A DNA stretch of 39,269 nucleotides from Bradyrhizobium retamae (GTDB lineage: Bacteria; Pseudomonadota; Alphaproteobacteria; Rhizobiales; Xanthobacteraceae): the NCBI RefSeq assembly GCF_001440415.1, contig NZ_LLYA01000183.1, positions 1 through 39,269 of the forward strand. The letters run 5' to 3'. The notes below the pieces were generated by a model. That model made no database searches. It was not told where the DNA came from and saw nothing but the letters and a program-made list of their open reading frames with translations. The translations under genes and the position numbers were made by a program. Of the stretch, positions 8,705 to 16,891 are shown one piece after another (positions within the stretch are counted from its first letter, which is position 1; each line of letters begins with the position of its first letter).

Positions 8705-9232
8705 TTAGGGCAGCGCGTCGATTATCGTTTCTATCGGAAGATAGAAAGTTCTTGAACCGATGGGGCTTTCAATGAATTCGGCCCCTTTCCAAAAGGCTGC
8801 TGCTTTATCGTCGATGGCATGCACGAGGATTGCGCGAATTCCTATCGTTTCCGAGGCGTGCACAATCTGATGGAGCGCGTGTTGGAGGAGGTCCAATCCA
8901 ATGCCCTTCCCCTTATAGGGAAGATCCCGGGCTAAGCGCCCGATAATAGCGACGGGGACCTGGTTCGGCAGCCCATGTCGCTTAATTGGCTTGGGGATCG
9001 CCGCCCGCTCAACACTCCCCGAGGCTATACAATAGTATCCAATGACCACGTTATCTTCGCACATCACATAAGTGCGCGCGGTCTTGCCCTCGCTATCAAG
9101 AGCACGATTCTTCAACCAATCGTCCAACGCTTCATTGCCGCTGTGAAAGCGGCTGAAGTCGTGCGTAGGCTTCAGGAGCGTGGGAGCTATCAAACCCCCA
9201 CGCTTCCCGGGATGCTCTATTACTTCTGCCAA
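8705..9232 (-). CDS. GNAT acetyltransferase toxin (TacT/AtaT-like)
   Basis: A 175-residue GNAT-fold acetyltransferase paired with a DUF1778 antitoxin. Toxins of this group acetylate aminoacyl-tRNAs and halt translation. The acetyl-CoA-binding motif A region is visible as RDLPYKGKGIGLDLL around residues 98-112. The end is the typical AAFWKGAEFIESPIGSRTFYLPI, close to the C-terminal hallmark of TacT-like toxins. The start is read as TTG at 9232, overlapping the antitoxin stop by 13 bases, so translation is probably coupled. The gene order antitoxin then toxin and the shared promoter are standard for this family. The exact acetylation target cannot be told from sequence. Confidence 0.85.
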   Translation of the reverse strand: MAEVIEHPGKRGGLIAPTLLKPTHDFSRFHSGNEALDDWLKNRALDSEGKTARTYVMCEDNVVIGYYCIASGSVERAAIPKPIKRHGLPNQVPVAIIGRLARDLPYKGKGIGLDLLQHALHQIVHASETIGIRAILVHAIDDKAAAFWKGAEFIESPIGSRTFYLPIETIIDALP

Positions 9233-9540
9233 AGCGGCTTACGCTTCATTAGTGCCTTGAGCTTTGCGCCTGCGGGAGGCGGGTTATCCAAGGCGGCTAT
9301 AAAAGCGTCGTGCTTCTCTGGCTCAAGGACGAACAGCCTTTGGTCCAATAGAACATCGATCGCATGCTGACGCGCGCTATCAAGCATGAACTCACTGAGC
9401 GATTTACCAACGGCCACAGCCGCAGTATCGATTAGATGCTTAACTTGGACAGTCGCGCGGATATGTATATTGGTTTCGCTTCGGACGCGCCGCGTCTTTG
9501 TACGCGCCCTCGGACGCTCTAACACTGCTGCGTGTTCCAT
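9220..9540 (-). CDS. DUF1778 ribbon-helix-helix antitoxin (TacA-like)
   Basis: A 106-residue antitoxin for the adjacent GNAT toxin. The N-terminal half has the ribbon-helix-helix pattern (SETNIHIRATVQVKHLIDTA then AVGKSLSEFMLDSARQHA), which binds DNA. The C-terminal tail (FVLEPEKHDAFIAALDNPP) is the usual segment that wraps and neutralises the acetyltransferase. The ATG at 9540 is preferred over an in-frame GTG at 9555 because GGGAG lies about ten bases upstream of it. The N-terminus carries a longer basic stretch (RPRARTKTRRVRS) than most. It is expected to repress its own promoter at 9599-9628. Confidence 0.85.
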   Translation of the reverse strand: MEHAAVLERPRARTKTRRVRSETNIHIRATVQVKHLIDTAAVAVGKSLSEFMLDSARQHAIDVLLDQRLFVLEPEKHDAFIAALDNPPPAGAKLKALMKRKPLWQK

Positions 9541-9598
9541 TGCGAACTCTCCCACGGTCTAACAACATCAACTTTTAATTTCGCAACTTTCATCGCCT

Positions 9599-9628
9599 TC
9601 TATATTGCATGTGTGTACACAACGTCAA
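9599..9628 (-). promoter_or_regulatory. Sigma-70 promoter with palindromic operator of the DUF1778/GNAT operon
   Basis: On the minus strand, TTGACG (9628-9623) and TATAGA (9604-9599) are separated by 18 bases, a good -35/-10 pair. The perfect ten-base palindrome TGTGTACACA (9612-9621) lies inside the spacer, where a bound ribbon-helix-helix antitoxin would block RNA polymerase. The promoter lies about 60 bases before the antitoxin ATG. Confidence 0.65.
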
Positions 9629-9966
9629 CACAGTTCATGAGTTCCAACAAAATAGCCAGCTGACTCGAAATTGCCGAAATCGGTCCTATATTAATGTAGT
9701 GGACCGCCCGAAACGCCCCAGAGATCCAAACCAGCTCGCCAAGGCCGATAATTGATATCGCCCGGCCAGCGGGGCCTTCTAGGCGGCCTTCAGCGAAAAG
9801 CCGCTGCGCTTAAGGCTATTCGAGCCCGCTGGTCTTCTTCGTAACTCCGCCGGCTTGCGGAACTTCTTGGCCGTGGCATCCAGCTTTGCTTCCTTTCCCC
9901 TGCGGGTTCCGTGTCGCGAATACCGAGCGTAACGCGATTGCTGTAAGGGAAGTCATAGCCTTAATT
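9629..9966. other. Intergenic region without an identified gene
   Basis: No supported gene. A minus-strand open stretch around 9780-9930 reads like a short lysine/arginine-rich fragment (for example KLDATAKKFRKPAELR), perhaps a remnant, but I cannot assign it. Confidence 0.3.
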
Positions 9967-10041
9967 CCGATAAACGTGTTTTATGCAGTTCGACGCATAA
10001 TTTCCATTTATGCGCCATTTGCTATATTGCGCTTTTATCGG
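9967..10041. promoter_or_regulatory. Nested inverted repeats, likely hipBA operators
   Basis: Two inverted repeats are nested around the hipB leader. CGCATAA/TTATGCG at 9994-10014 has a seven-base spacer. The outer pair CCGATAAA (9967-9974) and TTTATCGG (10034-10041) encloses it. HipB-type antitoxins bind such palindromes to repress their operon. A TATATT-like -10 lies between, at about 10023. Confidence 0.5.
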
Positions 10042-10069
10042 ATTTAGCACATACTTAGGTCGGAGTAAC

Positions 10070-10321
10070 ATGACCGACCTTGCCCGCACACCGAACCAGA
10101 TCGGCAACCTGATCCGCCGCACCCGTAAGAAACGGGGGCTCAGCCAGTCGCAGGTCGGCGTGCGCGCGGGCCTGCGCCAGGAGACAATCTCGCTCATCGA
10201 AACTGGCCATCCGGCAGCCAAGCTCGACACCATCCTTGCGGTACTCGCGGCCCTGGACCTTGAGTTCCGGATCGTCCCTCGCACCAAAGGCACAGCCGCC
10301 GACCTTGAGGACATTTTCTGA
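10070..10321 (+). CDS. hipB: HipB-like XRE antitoxin
   Basis: An 83-residue helix-turn-helix protein of the Cro/C1 type. The HTH is clear: IGNLIRRTRKKRGLSQSQVG followed by VRAGLRQETISLIETGH. It binds the operator and sequesters the HipA kinase. The ATG at 10070 is chosen because it follows CGGAGTAAC at correct spacing; the open frame to 10010 has no comparable site. The stop overlaps the hipA ATG by one base (TGATG), which implies coupled translation. The C-terminus (TAADLEDIF) is short, as in HipB antitoxins. Confidence 0.88.
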   Translation: MTDLARTPNQIGNLIRRTRKKRGLSQSQVGVRAGLRQETISLIETGHPAAKLDTILAVLAALDLEFRIVPRTKGTAADLEDIF

Positions 10322-11631
10322 TGCCCCGGCGTCGCCGCCATGAGCCGCTGCGCGTGCTTCTCAACAACCGCCTCGTCGGCCGCCTGAGCAAGGCGGCGAC
10401 TGGCGCTATTGAATTCCGGTATGAGGCTGACTGGCTCGGATGGGACCATGCCCTGCCCGTCTCGCTCTCGCTGCCGCTGCGGGAGGATGCCTTCCGCGGC
10501 GCAGCCATCACGGCCGTCTTCGACAATCTGCTCCCCGACTCCGACGCGCTCCGTCGCCGGGTAGCGCAAAGGGTCGGCGCCGCCGGGACCGACGCCTACA
10601 GCCTGCTCGCTGCTATCGGCAGGGACTGCGTCGGTGCCCTGCAATTCGTCGCCGACGATGATGATCATCATGGCGATGGTCGCACCATCGCCGGCGATGC
10701 CGTCGATGACGAAGCGATTGAAAAGCTCCTCAACGGGCTTGCCCAGACTCCGCTCGGGCTTACGCGCGACGATCATTTCCGGATTTCCGTGGCAGGAGCG
10801 CAGGAGAAAACGGCGCTGCTGCGGCACGGCGGCAAGTGGCTCAAGCCGCACGGCACCACGCCGACGACCCATATTTTCAAGACGCAGATCGGGGAGCTGC
10901 CCAACGGCATCGACCTTTCGAACAGCGTCGAGAATGAATACTACTGCCTGAGACTTGCTGCCGCCTCCGGCGTGCCGGTGAACCATGCCGAGATTGCGAC
11001 TTTCGGTAAGACCACGGCGCTCGTCATCGAGCGCTTCGACCGGCGGTGGACGAAGGATGGCCGCCTGCTCCGCCTGCCGCAGGAGGACTGCTGTCAGGCC
11101 CTGTCGGTCCCGCCGACGCGCAAATACCAGAGCGATGGCGGTCCCGGCATGGTGAAGCTTCTTGATCTGCTCAAAGGCAGCGACACGCCCGCTGATGATC
11201 AGGCGACGCTGCTCAGAGCGCAAATCTTCTTTTGGCTGATTGGCGCAACCGATGGCCATGCGAAGAATTTCAGCATCTTCATCACGCCCGGCGGCCGCTA
11301 CCATCTGACACCGCTTTACGACGTGCTCACGGCACAGCCGAGTCTGGACACCGGTCAGATTCAGCGCAAGCAGATGAAGCTCGCAATGTCGGTAGGGACA
11401 AACAATCACTACAGGATTGCCGAAGTAGACGGCCGGCATTTCTTGCAGACAGGCGAAGCGGCGGGCGTACCGAAAAAGCTCGTTCAGGAATCAATCGAAC
11501 GTGTCGCCTCTACCGCTGAAGCTGCGCTCGGCAGAATCGAAAGCGAGCTGCCAAAGGGCTTTCCCGAGGCAATCCATAATTCGGTAAAAACTGCGGCTAT
11601 GCAGCGCCTGAGTTCATTGAAAGTGCACTAG
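10321..11631 (+). CDS. hipA: HipA-like serine/threonine kinase toxin
   Basis: A 436-residue HipA kinase. The E. coli relative phosphorylates glutamyl-tRNA synthetase and induces persistence. The N-terminal DUF/Couple_hipA region (VLLNNRLVGRLSK) is followed by the ATP-binding and autophosphorylation segment ISVAGAQEKTALL around residues 156-168, including the serine and lysine expected there. The catalytic motif IGATDGHAKNFSIF lies around residues 308-321 (catalytic Asp), and TPLYDVLTA supplies the metal-binding Asp. All motifs are intact and the length is normal for the family, so the toxin is probably active. It forms an operon with hipB. Confidence 0.9.
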   Translation: MPRRRRHEPLRVLLNNRLVGRLSKAATGAIEFRYEADWLGWDHALPVSLSLPLREDAFRGAAITAVFDNLLPDSDALRRRVAQRVGAAGTDAYSLLAAIGRDCVGALQFVADDDDHHGDGRTIAGDAVDDEAIEKLLNGLAQTPLGLTRDDHFRISVAGAQEKTALLRHGGKWLKPHGTTPTTHIFKTQIGELPNGIDLSNSVENEYYCLRLAAASGVPVNHAEIATFGKTTALVIERFDRRWTKDGRLLRLPQEDCCQALSVPPTRKYQSDGGPGMVKLLDLLKGSDTPADDQATLLRAQIFFWLIGATDGHAKNFSIFITPGGRYHLTPLYDVLTAQPSLDTGQIQRKQMKLAMSVGTNNHYRIAEVDGRHFLQTGEAAGVPKKLVQESIERVASTAEAALGRIESELPKGFPEAIHNSVKTAAMQRLSSLKVH

Positions 11632-11884
11632 CAGAAAGATTACGGTTGCTGCCGGATGGCAAACTGCATTTGCGCCGTATGGCGCTTGCGTCCGCACCGG
11701 CCGCCGTTGACCAGCACGCACGAAGTGGTCGCCGAAGCGAAGACCTGCTGGATTGGATTCTGCGGCACCGGGCGGAATAGCGCCCCCTGGGTGCCTGCGC
11801 CGCTAACTCCTCAGAACAGCTTGGCATTCAACCCGAATAGCTAGAGAGAGGCTTATCAAGCAAGCCTAGTTATGCGAACTTTTG
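11632..11884. other. Short spacer with an unassigned coding remnant
   Basis: On the plus strand, directly after hipA, one frame to about 11780 reads LRLLPDGKLHLRRMALASAP and continues to DLLDWILRHRAE before a stop. It looks protein-like but lacks a start and I cannot name it. Nothing else is evident. Confidence 0.25.
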
Positions 11885-12972
11885 ATGGCCCAGATGAAGA
11901 CGCCCCCTGGGCACCGCACCCCGCGAATGGGAGCGCGTCAGATCTACGAAGCGCTTAGGGATCGGATCCTGCGGCGCGTGTACCGCGCCGATGGCCTGCT
12001 GCCGTCGTCCCGCGCCCTCGCCGGCGAACTCGGCGTATCACGCGGTACGGTGACGATCGCGTATGAGCAACTCGCGGCGGAAGGCTTCATCGAGATCCGC
12101 CATGGCGCACGGCCGCGCGTTTCACAAGCTGTTGTCGAGAGGGGGCGCGTGCCCACGACGTCGCGGCCGTCGTCACGGAAGGTGCAACTGTCGGGCTACG
12201 GCGAGCGTTGAGACAGGTCGCGCCGCGCTCGGAGGAGCAACCTCGCAACCTCCTCGCAAATTTTCGGTATGGTGACCTCTCACCTTCGGATTTCCCCGTG
12301 CTCGCGTGGAAAAGAGCCGCGGTCGCTGCAATGCCACGGCGGCCCGCGAGATTGGCCTACAACGATCCTTGCGGCTCTCGGCGGCTGCGGATGGCGCTGC
12401 AGGCCTATCTCTGGCGTTCGAGGACCGTGCGATGCGAAGTCGATCAAATCATCATCGTGAACGGTTCGCAGCAAGGGCTCGACTTGTGTGCGCGACTGCT
12501 GCTCAACTCCGGCGATCGGTTCGTCATGGAAGACCCTGGCTACCTGATGGCAAGGCACGTCTTCTCGGCCACCGGGGCTGCCGCGGTGCCGATTCCGGTC
12601 GACGTCGACGGACTGGACACGGAGCGGCTTGCAAACGTCCAAGCGCGGCTCGCGTACGTAACGCCGTCGCATCAATTTCCGCTGGGCGGCGTCATGCCGA
12701 TCGCGCGTCGGCACCAGTTGCTCGCCTGGGCAAGGAAGTTCGACGCCTACGTAAACGTCCGAAGCAGCGTTGATCGAGGCTGCTCGCGTCAAGGGCGTGG
12801 GCATCTATCCGGTCGCCCCCTCTTCAATCATCGTCATCCTGGCCGCCGGCATCAGCCGGACGTTATCGGGCTTGTCATGGGTTACGCCGCACTGGAGGCG
12901 CGCCAGATCGAGCGCGGCTGTCAGCTTCTGGCTCAAGCGGTCGATCAGCTTCGTTCGCGGCGATTGTCCTAG
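11885..12972 (+). pseudogene. Broken MocR-type (GntR/aminotransferase) regulator
   Basis: The first frame encodes a GntR winged helix (IYEALRDRILRR, then LPSSRALAGELGVSRGTVTIAYEQL) and stops at 12211. The second frame, opening near 12208, supplies the type I aminotransferase-like effector domain (NDPCGSRRLRMALQAYL, IIIVNGSQQGLDL, VTPSHQFPLGG). Further on, frames switch again near 12770 (GVGIYPVAP) and 12830 (MGYAALEARQIERG). The central part that should hold the PLP-binding lysine is missing. MocR regulators use pyridoxal phosphate to control vitamin B6 or amino-acid genes. At least two frameshifts and an internal deletion mean this copy should be inactive. The likely target is the PaiB-like gene just downstream. 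Confidence 0.75.
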
Positions 12973-12986
12973 TCGCTTGCCCCTCC

Positions 12987-13029
12987 AACTGGACCATCAA
13001 AATCAGTGATAACTGGCAGTTCTAACTGT
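12987..13029. promoter_or_regulatory. Repeated AACTG(G/T) motifs, candidate MocR operator
   Basis: AACTGG occurs at 12987 and 13011 and AACTGT at 13024. The last forms a small palindrome CAGTT-CT-AACTG (13017-13028). The motifs lie about 40 bases before the PaiB-like start. MocR regulators commonly bind paired direct repeats, so this may be the old binding region. Confidence 0.35.
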
Positions 13030-13070
13030 ACCAGGCTCGGTCTATCTCAGAACGAGAACGGAGAACCGCC

Positions 13071-13484
13071 ATGTATGTGCCCCCCGCCTTTAGAGATGAC
13101 GAGGTCGAAAGCATCCGCGCGACCATTTGCTCCGCCGGCCTCGCCAACCTGGTCACGGCCACCGCGGACGGACCGATTGCGACACCCTTGCCGCTCTTCC
13201 TCGATGAGACCGAAGGAGAGCACGGAGTGCTGTACGGGCACTTGGCGAAGGCCAATCCACAATGGCGTTCGGCTCCGACCGGCGAAGCTCTGGCGATCTT
13301 CATGGGTCCGGAAGCCTACGTGACACCCTCATGGTACGCCACCAAGCAAGAAACCGGGAAGGTGGTGCCGACATGGAATTACATCGCCGTCCACGCGTAC
13401 GGGCCGGTTGAGTTCTTCAAGGAGCCCGAACGTCTGCTCGAGGTGGTCACGCGCCTAACGAACTCGTTCGCGACAGCGGAATGA
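13071..13484 (+). pseudogene. Truncated FMN-binding PaiB-like protein
   Basis: The 137 residues match the N-terminal two thirds of the PaiB/FMN-binding negative regulator family, which normally runs to about 200 residues. Recognisable parts are MYVPPAFR at the start, PLFLDE, GHLAKANPQW, VTPSWYATK and VPTWNYIAVHAYG. The C-terminal part that should follow LTNSFA is missing; the frame ends at ATAE. The ATG at 13071 has a good GGAG upstream. Members bind flavin and are often controlled by a neighbouring MocR regulator, here broken. The product might still fold, but loss of the C-terminus makes normal function doubtful. Confidence 0.7.
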
Positions 13485-13961
13485 AGTTATTGAGGATTGC
13501 CAACATCCGATCCCATAGTGGCAGCAGACATTATGAACCATCCGAACCGGCATTTTCGCAGAATTCAGATGCTTGCGGCCGACGACGCATGATTCTACCC
13601 GGGGACGGCGACTCGGAGCCAGCAAGCTGGTGGGAATGGCCGAGCAGGATGACCGACTTCGCGGGAGCAGTCACTGGTGAAGGTCACCGAACATTCCCGA
13701 AGGCCAGCTTGCCGGAGCCGGGACTATTACGACGCCCATCCGCGGCAGGGCCCTGCAATGCCAACCATTTTGTGATGCTGTCGCGGCGCATAGCGTCCCA
13801 TCCTATGAACGACGCGCTGGCTCCGGCCGATCTCATTTCGATGGGAGCAGGATTTGAACTACCGTCCGTCGACCGGCCCTTCATGCTGCTGTCAGAGCGG
13901 ACTACTTTGTCACGCATCTTGCAGACGACGGCCGCCCGCTTCGACCACTAATCAACCAAGT
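13485..13961. other. Region without a supported gene
   Basis: Open frames exist but none resembles a protein. The only notable item is a tRNA-like fragment at 13843-13859, listed separately. Confidence 0.4.
13843..13859 (-). other. Fragment resembling the 3' end of a tRNA
   Basis: The minus strand reads GTTCAAATCCTGCTCCC, the form of a tRNA T-loop followed by T-stem and acceptor bases, similar to initiator-Met tRNA 3' ends as I remember them. The 5' T-stem bases do not pair and no CCA, anticodon or D-arm follows, so it is not a functional tRNA. It may be a remnant of an integration site or chance. Confidence 0.3.
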
Positions 13962-13985
13962 CCTTCGCGCCGGTCGGCGCGAAGG
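13962..13985 (-). terminator. Hairpin downstream of fdxB
   Basis: A perfect ten-base-pair stem CCTTCGCGCC/GGCGCGAAGG with a four-base loop lies about 95 bases after the fdxB stop. No strong uridine run follows on the minus strand, so it could be a transcript-stabilising hairpin as well as a terminator for the nif operon. Confidence 0.5.
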
Positions 13986-14080
13986 GCTCTATCCCCGAGC
14001 GCAGCACATGGAGAGTCCCTTCAGCGAGGCTTCGCCGTCCAACTCCCGCTCGCCTGCGGGAAAGGCGGACAGAGGCGGTG

Positions 14081-14380
14081 TCAAGCGGCTTCCGTTGCGG
14101 CGGGCTGGTGGGTCTGGCAGTTGGTCGGACAAACCCGGGCGCAGGCGCCGCAGCCGATACAAGCGCCCTGGTCATTCATCACCATAATCTTCTTTTCGAT
14201 CTCACCGTCTTCGTCATCGTCGAGATCGACAAGATCGCCCTCCTCATTGATCCCCTTCAACGTCATGACGTCGAGACCGCAGACCTTGAAACAGCGGCCA
14301 CAACCGATGCACTTCTTGGGATCAATTGAGATCAGGTAGTTCGGCGTCCAGTCGCGGCCGTCGCGCGTTGCAAATGACAT
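14081..14380 (-). CDS. fdxB: Nif-specific ferredoxin III, 2[4Fe-4S]
   Basis: A 99-residue bacterial-type ferredoxin with two cluster motifs: CIGCGRCFKVCG near residues 24-35 and CIGCGACARVCP near residues 74-85. The acidic insertion between them (DLDDDEDGEIEKK) is typical of the FdxB/ferredoxin III group in nif operons. It probably carries electrons for FeMo-cofactor synthesis or to nitrogenase. It is the last gene of the run nifD-nifK-nifE-nifN-nifX-DUF269-DUF683-fdxB, 15 bases after the DUF683 gene. All cysteines are intact. Confidence 0.92.
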   Translation of the reverse strand: MSFATRDGRDWTPNYLISIDPKKCIGCGRCFKVCGLDVMTLKGINEEGDLVDLDDDEDGEIEKKIMVMNDQGACIGCGACARVCPTNCQTHQPAATEAA

Positions 14381-14395
14381 GATCGGATACCCTTT

Positions 14396-14596
14396 TTAGG
14401 CCTTTTCCAGCGCCTTGAGATCCTCGCGCTTGCGCTCGAGTTCGGCAAAGGCATCGTGCGCCTTCTGCGCCACCGCCATGATCGAGGTCCAGTTGATGGG
14501 AAGTTCCTCCGACAAATCGTGCAGATCCATCTTCGCCTTCGTTGCCTTGACCGACAGCTTTCTTATTTCCGCTTTCAGCATTTCAAGGTCGCTCAT
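14396..14596 (-). CDS. DUF683 nif-associated small protein
   Basis: A 66-residue, highly helical protein (MSDLEMLKAEIRKLSVKATK and on to AFAELERKREDLKALEKA) that fits the DUF683 family, found almost only in nif operons between the DUF269 gene and fdxB. Structural work on a cyanobacterial member suggests a helical-hairpin metalloprotein, but its role is unsettled. The start ATG at 14596 follows GAGCAGCTC, a usable ribosome site. It lies nine bases after the DUF269 stop. Confidence 0.88.
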   Translation of the reverse strand: MSDLEMLKAEIRKLSVKATKAKMDLHDLSEELPINWTSIMAVAQKAHDAFAELERKREDLKALEKA

Positions 14597-14605
14597 GAGC
14601 TGCTC

Positions 14606-15076
14606 TCAATAGTTGGCCACGTCGGGAAATTTCCGGGTCATCTCGATGCCGCCTTCGACGTATTTGTCACCCTCGGCGGCGAGCTTTGCGAGATTGTCGA
14701 AGCCGAAGCGATGCACATCGCGCAGCTGCTTGTTCACCACGATCAGCCGGCCGCCGATCAGCACCATGCGGCCAAAGCCTTCGTGGTGCATCTTCAGCAT
14801 CGGCTGGATCATCACACCGGTCGTTTTCTCGATCGAGAGCGCGACCGCATTGAAGAACAGCTCCAGCCGCCAGACCGTATCCGGATCGGGATCGCCGACG
14901 ATCGGCAGCGCGCGCCGTTTCTCCTTGTCCAGAATATAGGGTTCGAGGAGATCGAGATCGCTCTTGCCGTCCCAGGCGCCATGGACGTCCTGGGCGCGCC
15001 AGATCTTGATCAGTTCCCTCACGAATGGCGCATCGAGCGCGCGATCGGTTTGCACGATATCCGCGGCTTCAGTCAT
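14606..15076 (-). CDS. NifX-associated nitrogen fixation protein (DUF269)
   Basis: A 156-residue protein of the DUF269 family, almost always next to nifX. Typical stretches are PFVRELIKIWRAQDVHGAWD, ALPIVGDPDPDTVWRLELFF and GRLIVVNKQLRDVHRFGF. Its role in nitrogenase cofactor assembly is inferred from conservation of position; no enzymatic motif is known. It begins seven bases after the nifX stop and is full length. Confidence 0.9.
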   Translation of the reverse strand: MTEAADIVQTDRALDAPFVRELIKIWRAQDVHGAWDGKSDLDLLEPYILDKEKRRALPIVGDPDPDTVWRLELFFNAVALSIEKTTGVMIQPMLKMHHEGFGRMVLIGGRLIVVNKQLRDVHRFGFDNLAKLAAEGDKYVEGGIEMTRKFPDVANY

Positions 15077-15083
15077 GTCGTCC

Positions 15084-15479
15084 TCATTCTTCGAAATCGA
15101 GCGTGCGCTCCTGGTCCTTTGCCAGCGCCTTGCGCAGCCAGGGTGGCGGCGTACCCTTCAGCACGTGCTGAAGCTTCTCGACCAGCACCAGGATGTTCTC
15201 GGGCTTGTTCACCTTGATGGGATGTATATTGTTCGCCACTACCCGCGCGGCACCGGAGCCGCCGATCGCAGCGACATAGAGAATGGCGCAATCCTTGATT
15301 GCCTCGATCTTGGGCGCGAGCTTGTCCTCGTTGCCGTCTTCCTTGAGATCGCCGTAGAACTGAACCGCCTTCAGAAATACGTGCCCGCCCGGCCCAACAT
15401 CATAGATCGCGATGTACTTGGCCCAGCCAAAATGCGCATCGACGCGCCTCAAGTCTTGGGTAGCGAATGCGACCTTCAT
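15084..15479 (-). CDS. nifX: NifX, FeMo-cofactor carrier
   Basis: A 131-residue protein of the NifX/NifY/VnfX family, which holds NifB-co and the VK cluster in transit between NifB, NifEN and the apo-dinitrogenase. The dinitrogenase iron-molybdenum cofactor domain is evident: MKVAFATQDLRRVDAHFGWA at the N-terminus, CAILYVAAIGGSGAARVV in the middle, and IKVNKPENILVLVEKLQ near the end. The start overlaps the nifN stop by four bases (ATGC/TGA type overlap), showing tight coupling. Confidence 0.93.
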   Translation of the reverse strand: MKVAFATQDLRRVDAHFGWAKYIAIYDVGPGGHVFLKAVQFYGDLKEDGNEDKLAPKIEAIKDCAILYVAAIGGSGAARVVANNIHPIKVNKPENILVLVEKLQHVLKGTPPPWLRKALAKDQERTLDFEE

Positions 15480-16882
15480 GCAATCGACCCCTCTGTTGCG
15501 TCGATGAAGCTACGGCGGCCGGGCTTTAAGGGCCGTCTCGAGGTCCGCCAGCAATCGGGCGTCGGCTGATGATTTTCCTCGCGGTCGGCGATCACGAGAT
15601 TGGCGATATTGAAGATCACATCGCGCGTGCCGCGATAGCCGACGGATAGCTGGTGTCCCGCGCCGATCCGATCGAACATCGGAAATCCCGCGCGATAAAA
15701 CGGAATCTTCAACCGCGCCGCCGCTTGGCGGCCATGCGAATGCGTAATCAGCAGATCGCAATTCCTCGTCCTAGCAAGCTCTTCCAGATCCTCGAGATCG
15801 CCGATCAGCACCTCCTTGGTCCCGATCCGCTCCAGCACCGGCGACTGCGTGGTCGTCACGGCCGCCGTCACCTGCGCGCCCATCTCGTGAAGCATGCTGG
15901 ACAGGTCGAACAGGAGGTCAGGCTCGGCACCGATCGCGAGCTTGCGGCCGCCGACATGGAAATGCGCGTCCAGCATCGCATCGCTGAGCTGGCCGCGCTG
16001 GCGCCGATATTTTGCTGGCACAGGGCGGCCACTGATGTCGCTCAGGAAAGCGATGAATTCATCGTTGGGGATGAGGCCGCACAGCCGCTCGAACAAGCGA
16101 AACGGCACCCCAGACTTGGCCTGCATGGCTTCTGCCGCCCGCCGCATCTGCGCACCGATGGCAATGGTCCAGCTGGACCGGCCCATGCCCGCGACTTCGT
16201 CAACCCCGATGCCACCAATGGTCGTTGGCGTAAACTCGTCCGGGATATGCCCGTCCAGCGATCCCGCGAGATCAGGCAGGAAGGATGGCTTCAGGCCGAA
16301 ATCCTCCAGGATCGTCCTAAGTTCGTCGAGGTCACCCGGCGTCAGGTGACATCCGGGGAGGACATTCACCCGCGCGGGATCACGCTCCGCCCCGACCGCC
16401 GGCGCCTCCACCAGTACCTCGACCATGCATGCCACTGTCTTTCCCCACCCGTCCTGGAAGGCGTCCTTGAAATCGGGCGTGGAGACAAAGACAAGAGGAA
16501 ATTTGGCAAGCTGCGGATGCTGCTCGCGGATCAGCTTGATGTAGCCGTCGACGTCATCGCCATTGGTTTCGGTCACTCCGGTCGAACAGATCCCGATGAT
16601 CTCCGGCTTGGCACGATTGTATATGTTGAGGATAGCCTGCTCGACATTATCATAACCGCCGAGCACGGTCGCCACTTCGCTCATCGCAGTCGTCTGCAGC
16701 GGCACCGCCTCCTTGAAATGCCGCACGAACAGCGTGAGCCCGAAGGATGTGCACCCTTGCGAGCCGTGCAGAAGCGGCATCGCCCCACGCAGGCCCATGA
16801 AGGCGAATGCGCCGCCAATCGGCTGACTCATCTTCAGCGGGTTGACCGCGCAGGCCTTCTTCGGCGTGGTGACGATGGCCAT
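15476..16882 (-). CDS. nifN: NifN, FeMo-cofactor scaffold beta subunit
   Basis: With NifE, NifN forms the scaffold on which the L-cluster is matured to FeMo-cofactor. The 468-residue sequence aligns with NifK-type subunits: ACAVNPLKMSQPIGGAFAFM with a cluster-ligand Cys, LLHGSQGCTSFG with the second, and GICSTGVTETNGDD with the third. The C-terminal tail after NIANLVIADREENHQPTPD is basic and less conserved. The start at 16882 lies nine bases after the nifE stop. Confidence 0.94.
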   Translation of the reverse strand: MAIVTTPKKACAVNPLKMSQPIGGAFAFMGLRGAMPLLHGSQGCTSFGLTLFVRHFKEAVPLQTTAMSEVATVLGGYDNVEQAILNIYNRAKPEIIGICSTGVTETNGDDVDGYIKLIREQHPQLAKFPLVFVSTPDFKDAFQDGWGKTVACMVEVLVEAPAVGAERDPARVNVLPGCHLTPGDLDELRTILEDFGLKPSFLPDLAGSLDGHIPDEFTPTTIGGIGVDEVAGMGRSSWTIAIGAQMRRAAEAMQAKSGVPFRLFERLCGLIPNDEFIAFLSDISGRPVPAKYRRQRGQLSDAMLDAHFHVGGRKLAIGAEPDLLFDLSSMLHEMGAQVTAAVTTTQSPVLERIGTKEVLIGDLEDLEELARTRNCDLLITHSHGRQAAARLKIPFYRAGFPMFDRIGAGHQLSVGYRGTRDVIFNIANLVIADREENHQPTPDCWRTSRRPLKPGRRSFIDATEGSIA

Positions 16883-16891
16883 GACGCCGTC

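Noticed and set aside
9961..11439. A 492-codon minus-strand frame opposite hipBA
   Set aside because: Its translation has no family likeness, and HipA kinase motifs on the plus strand are clear.
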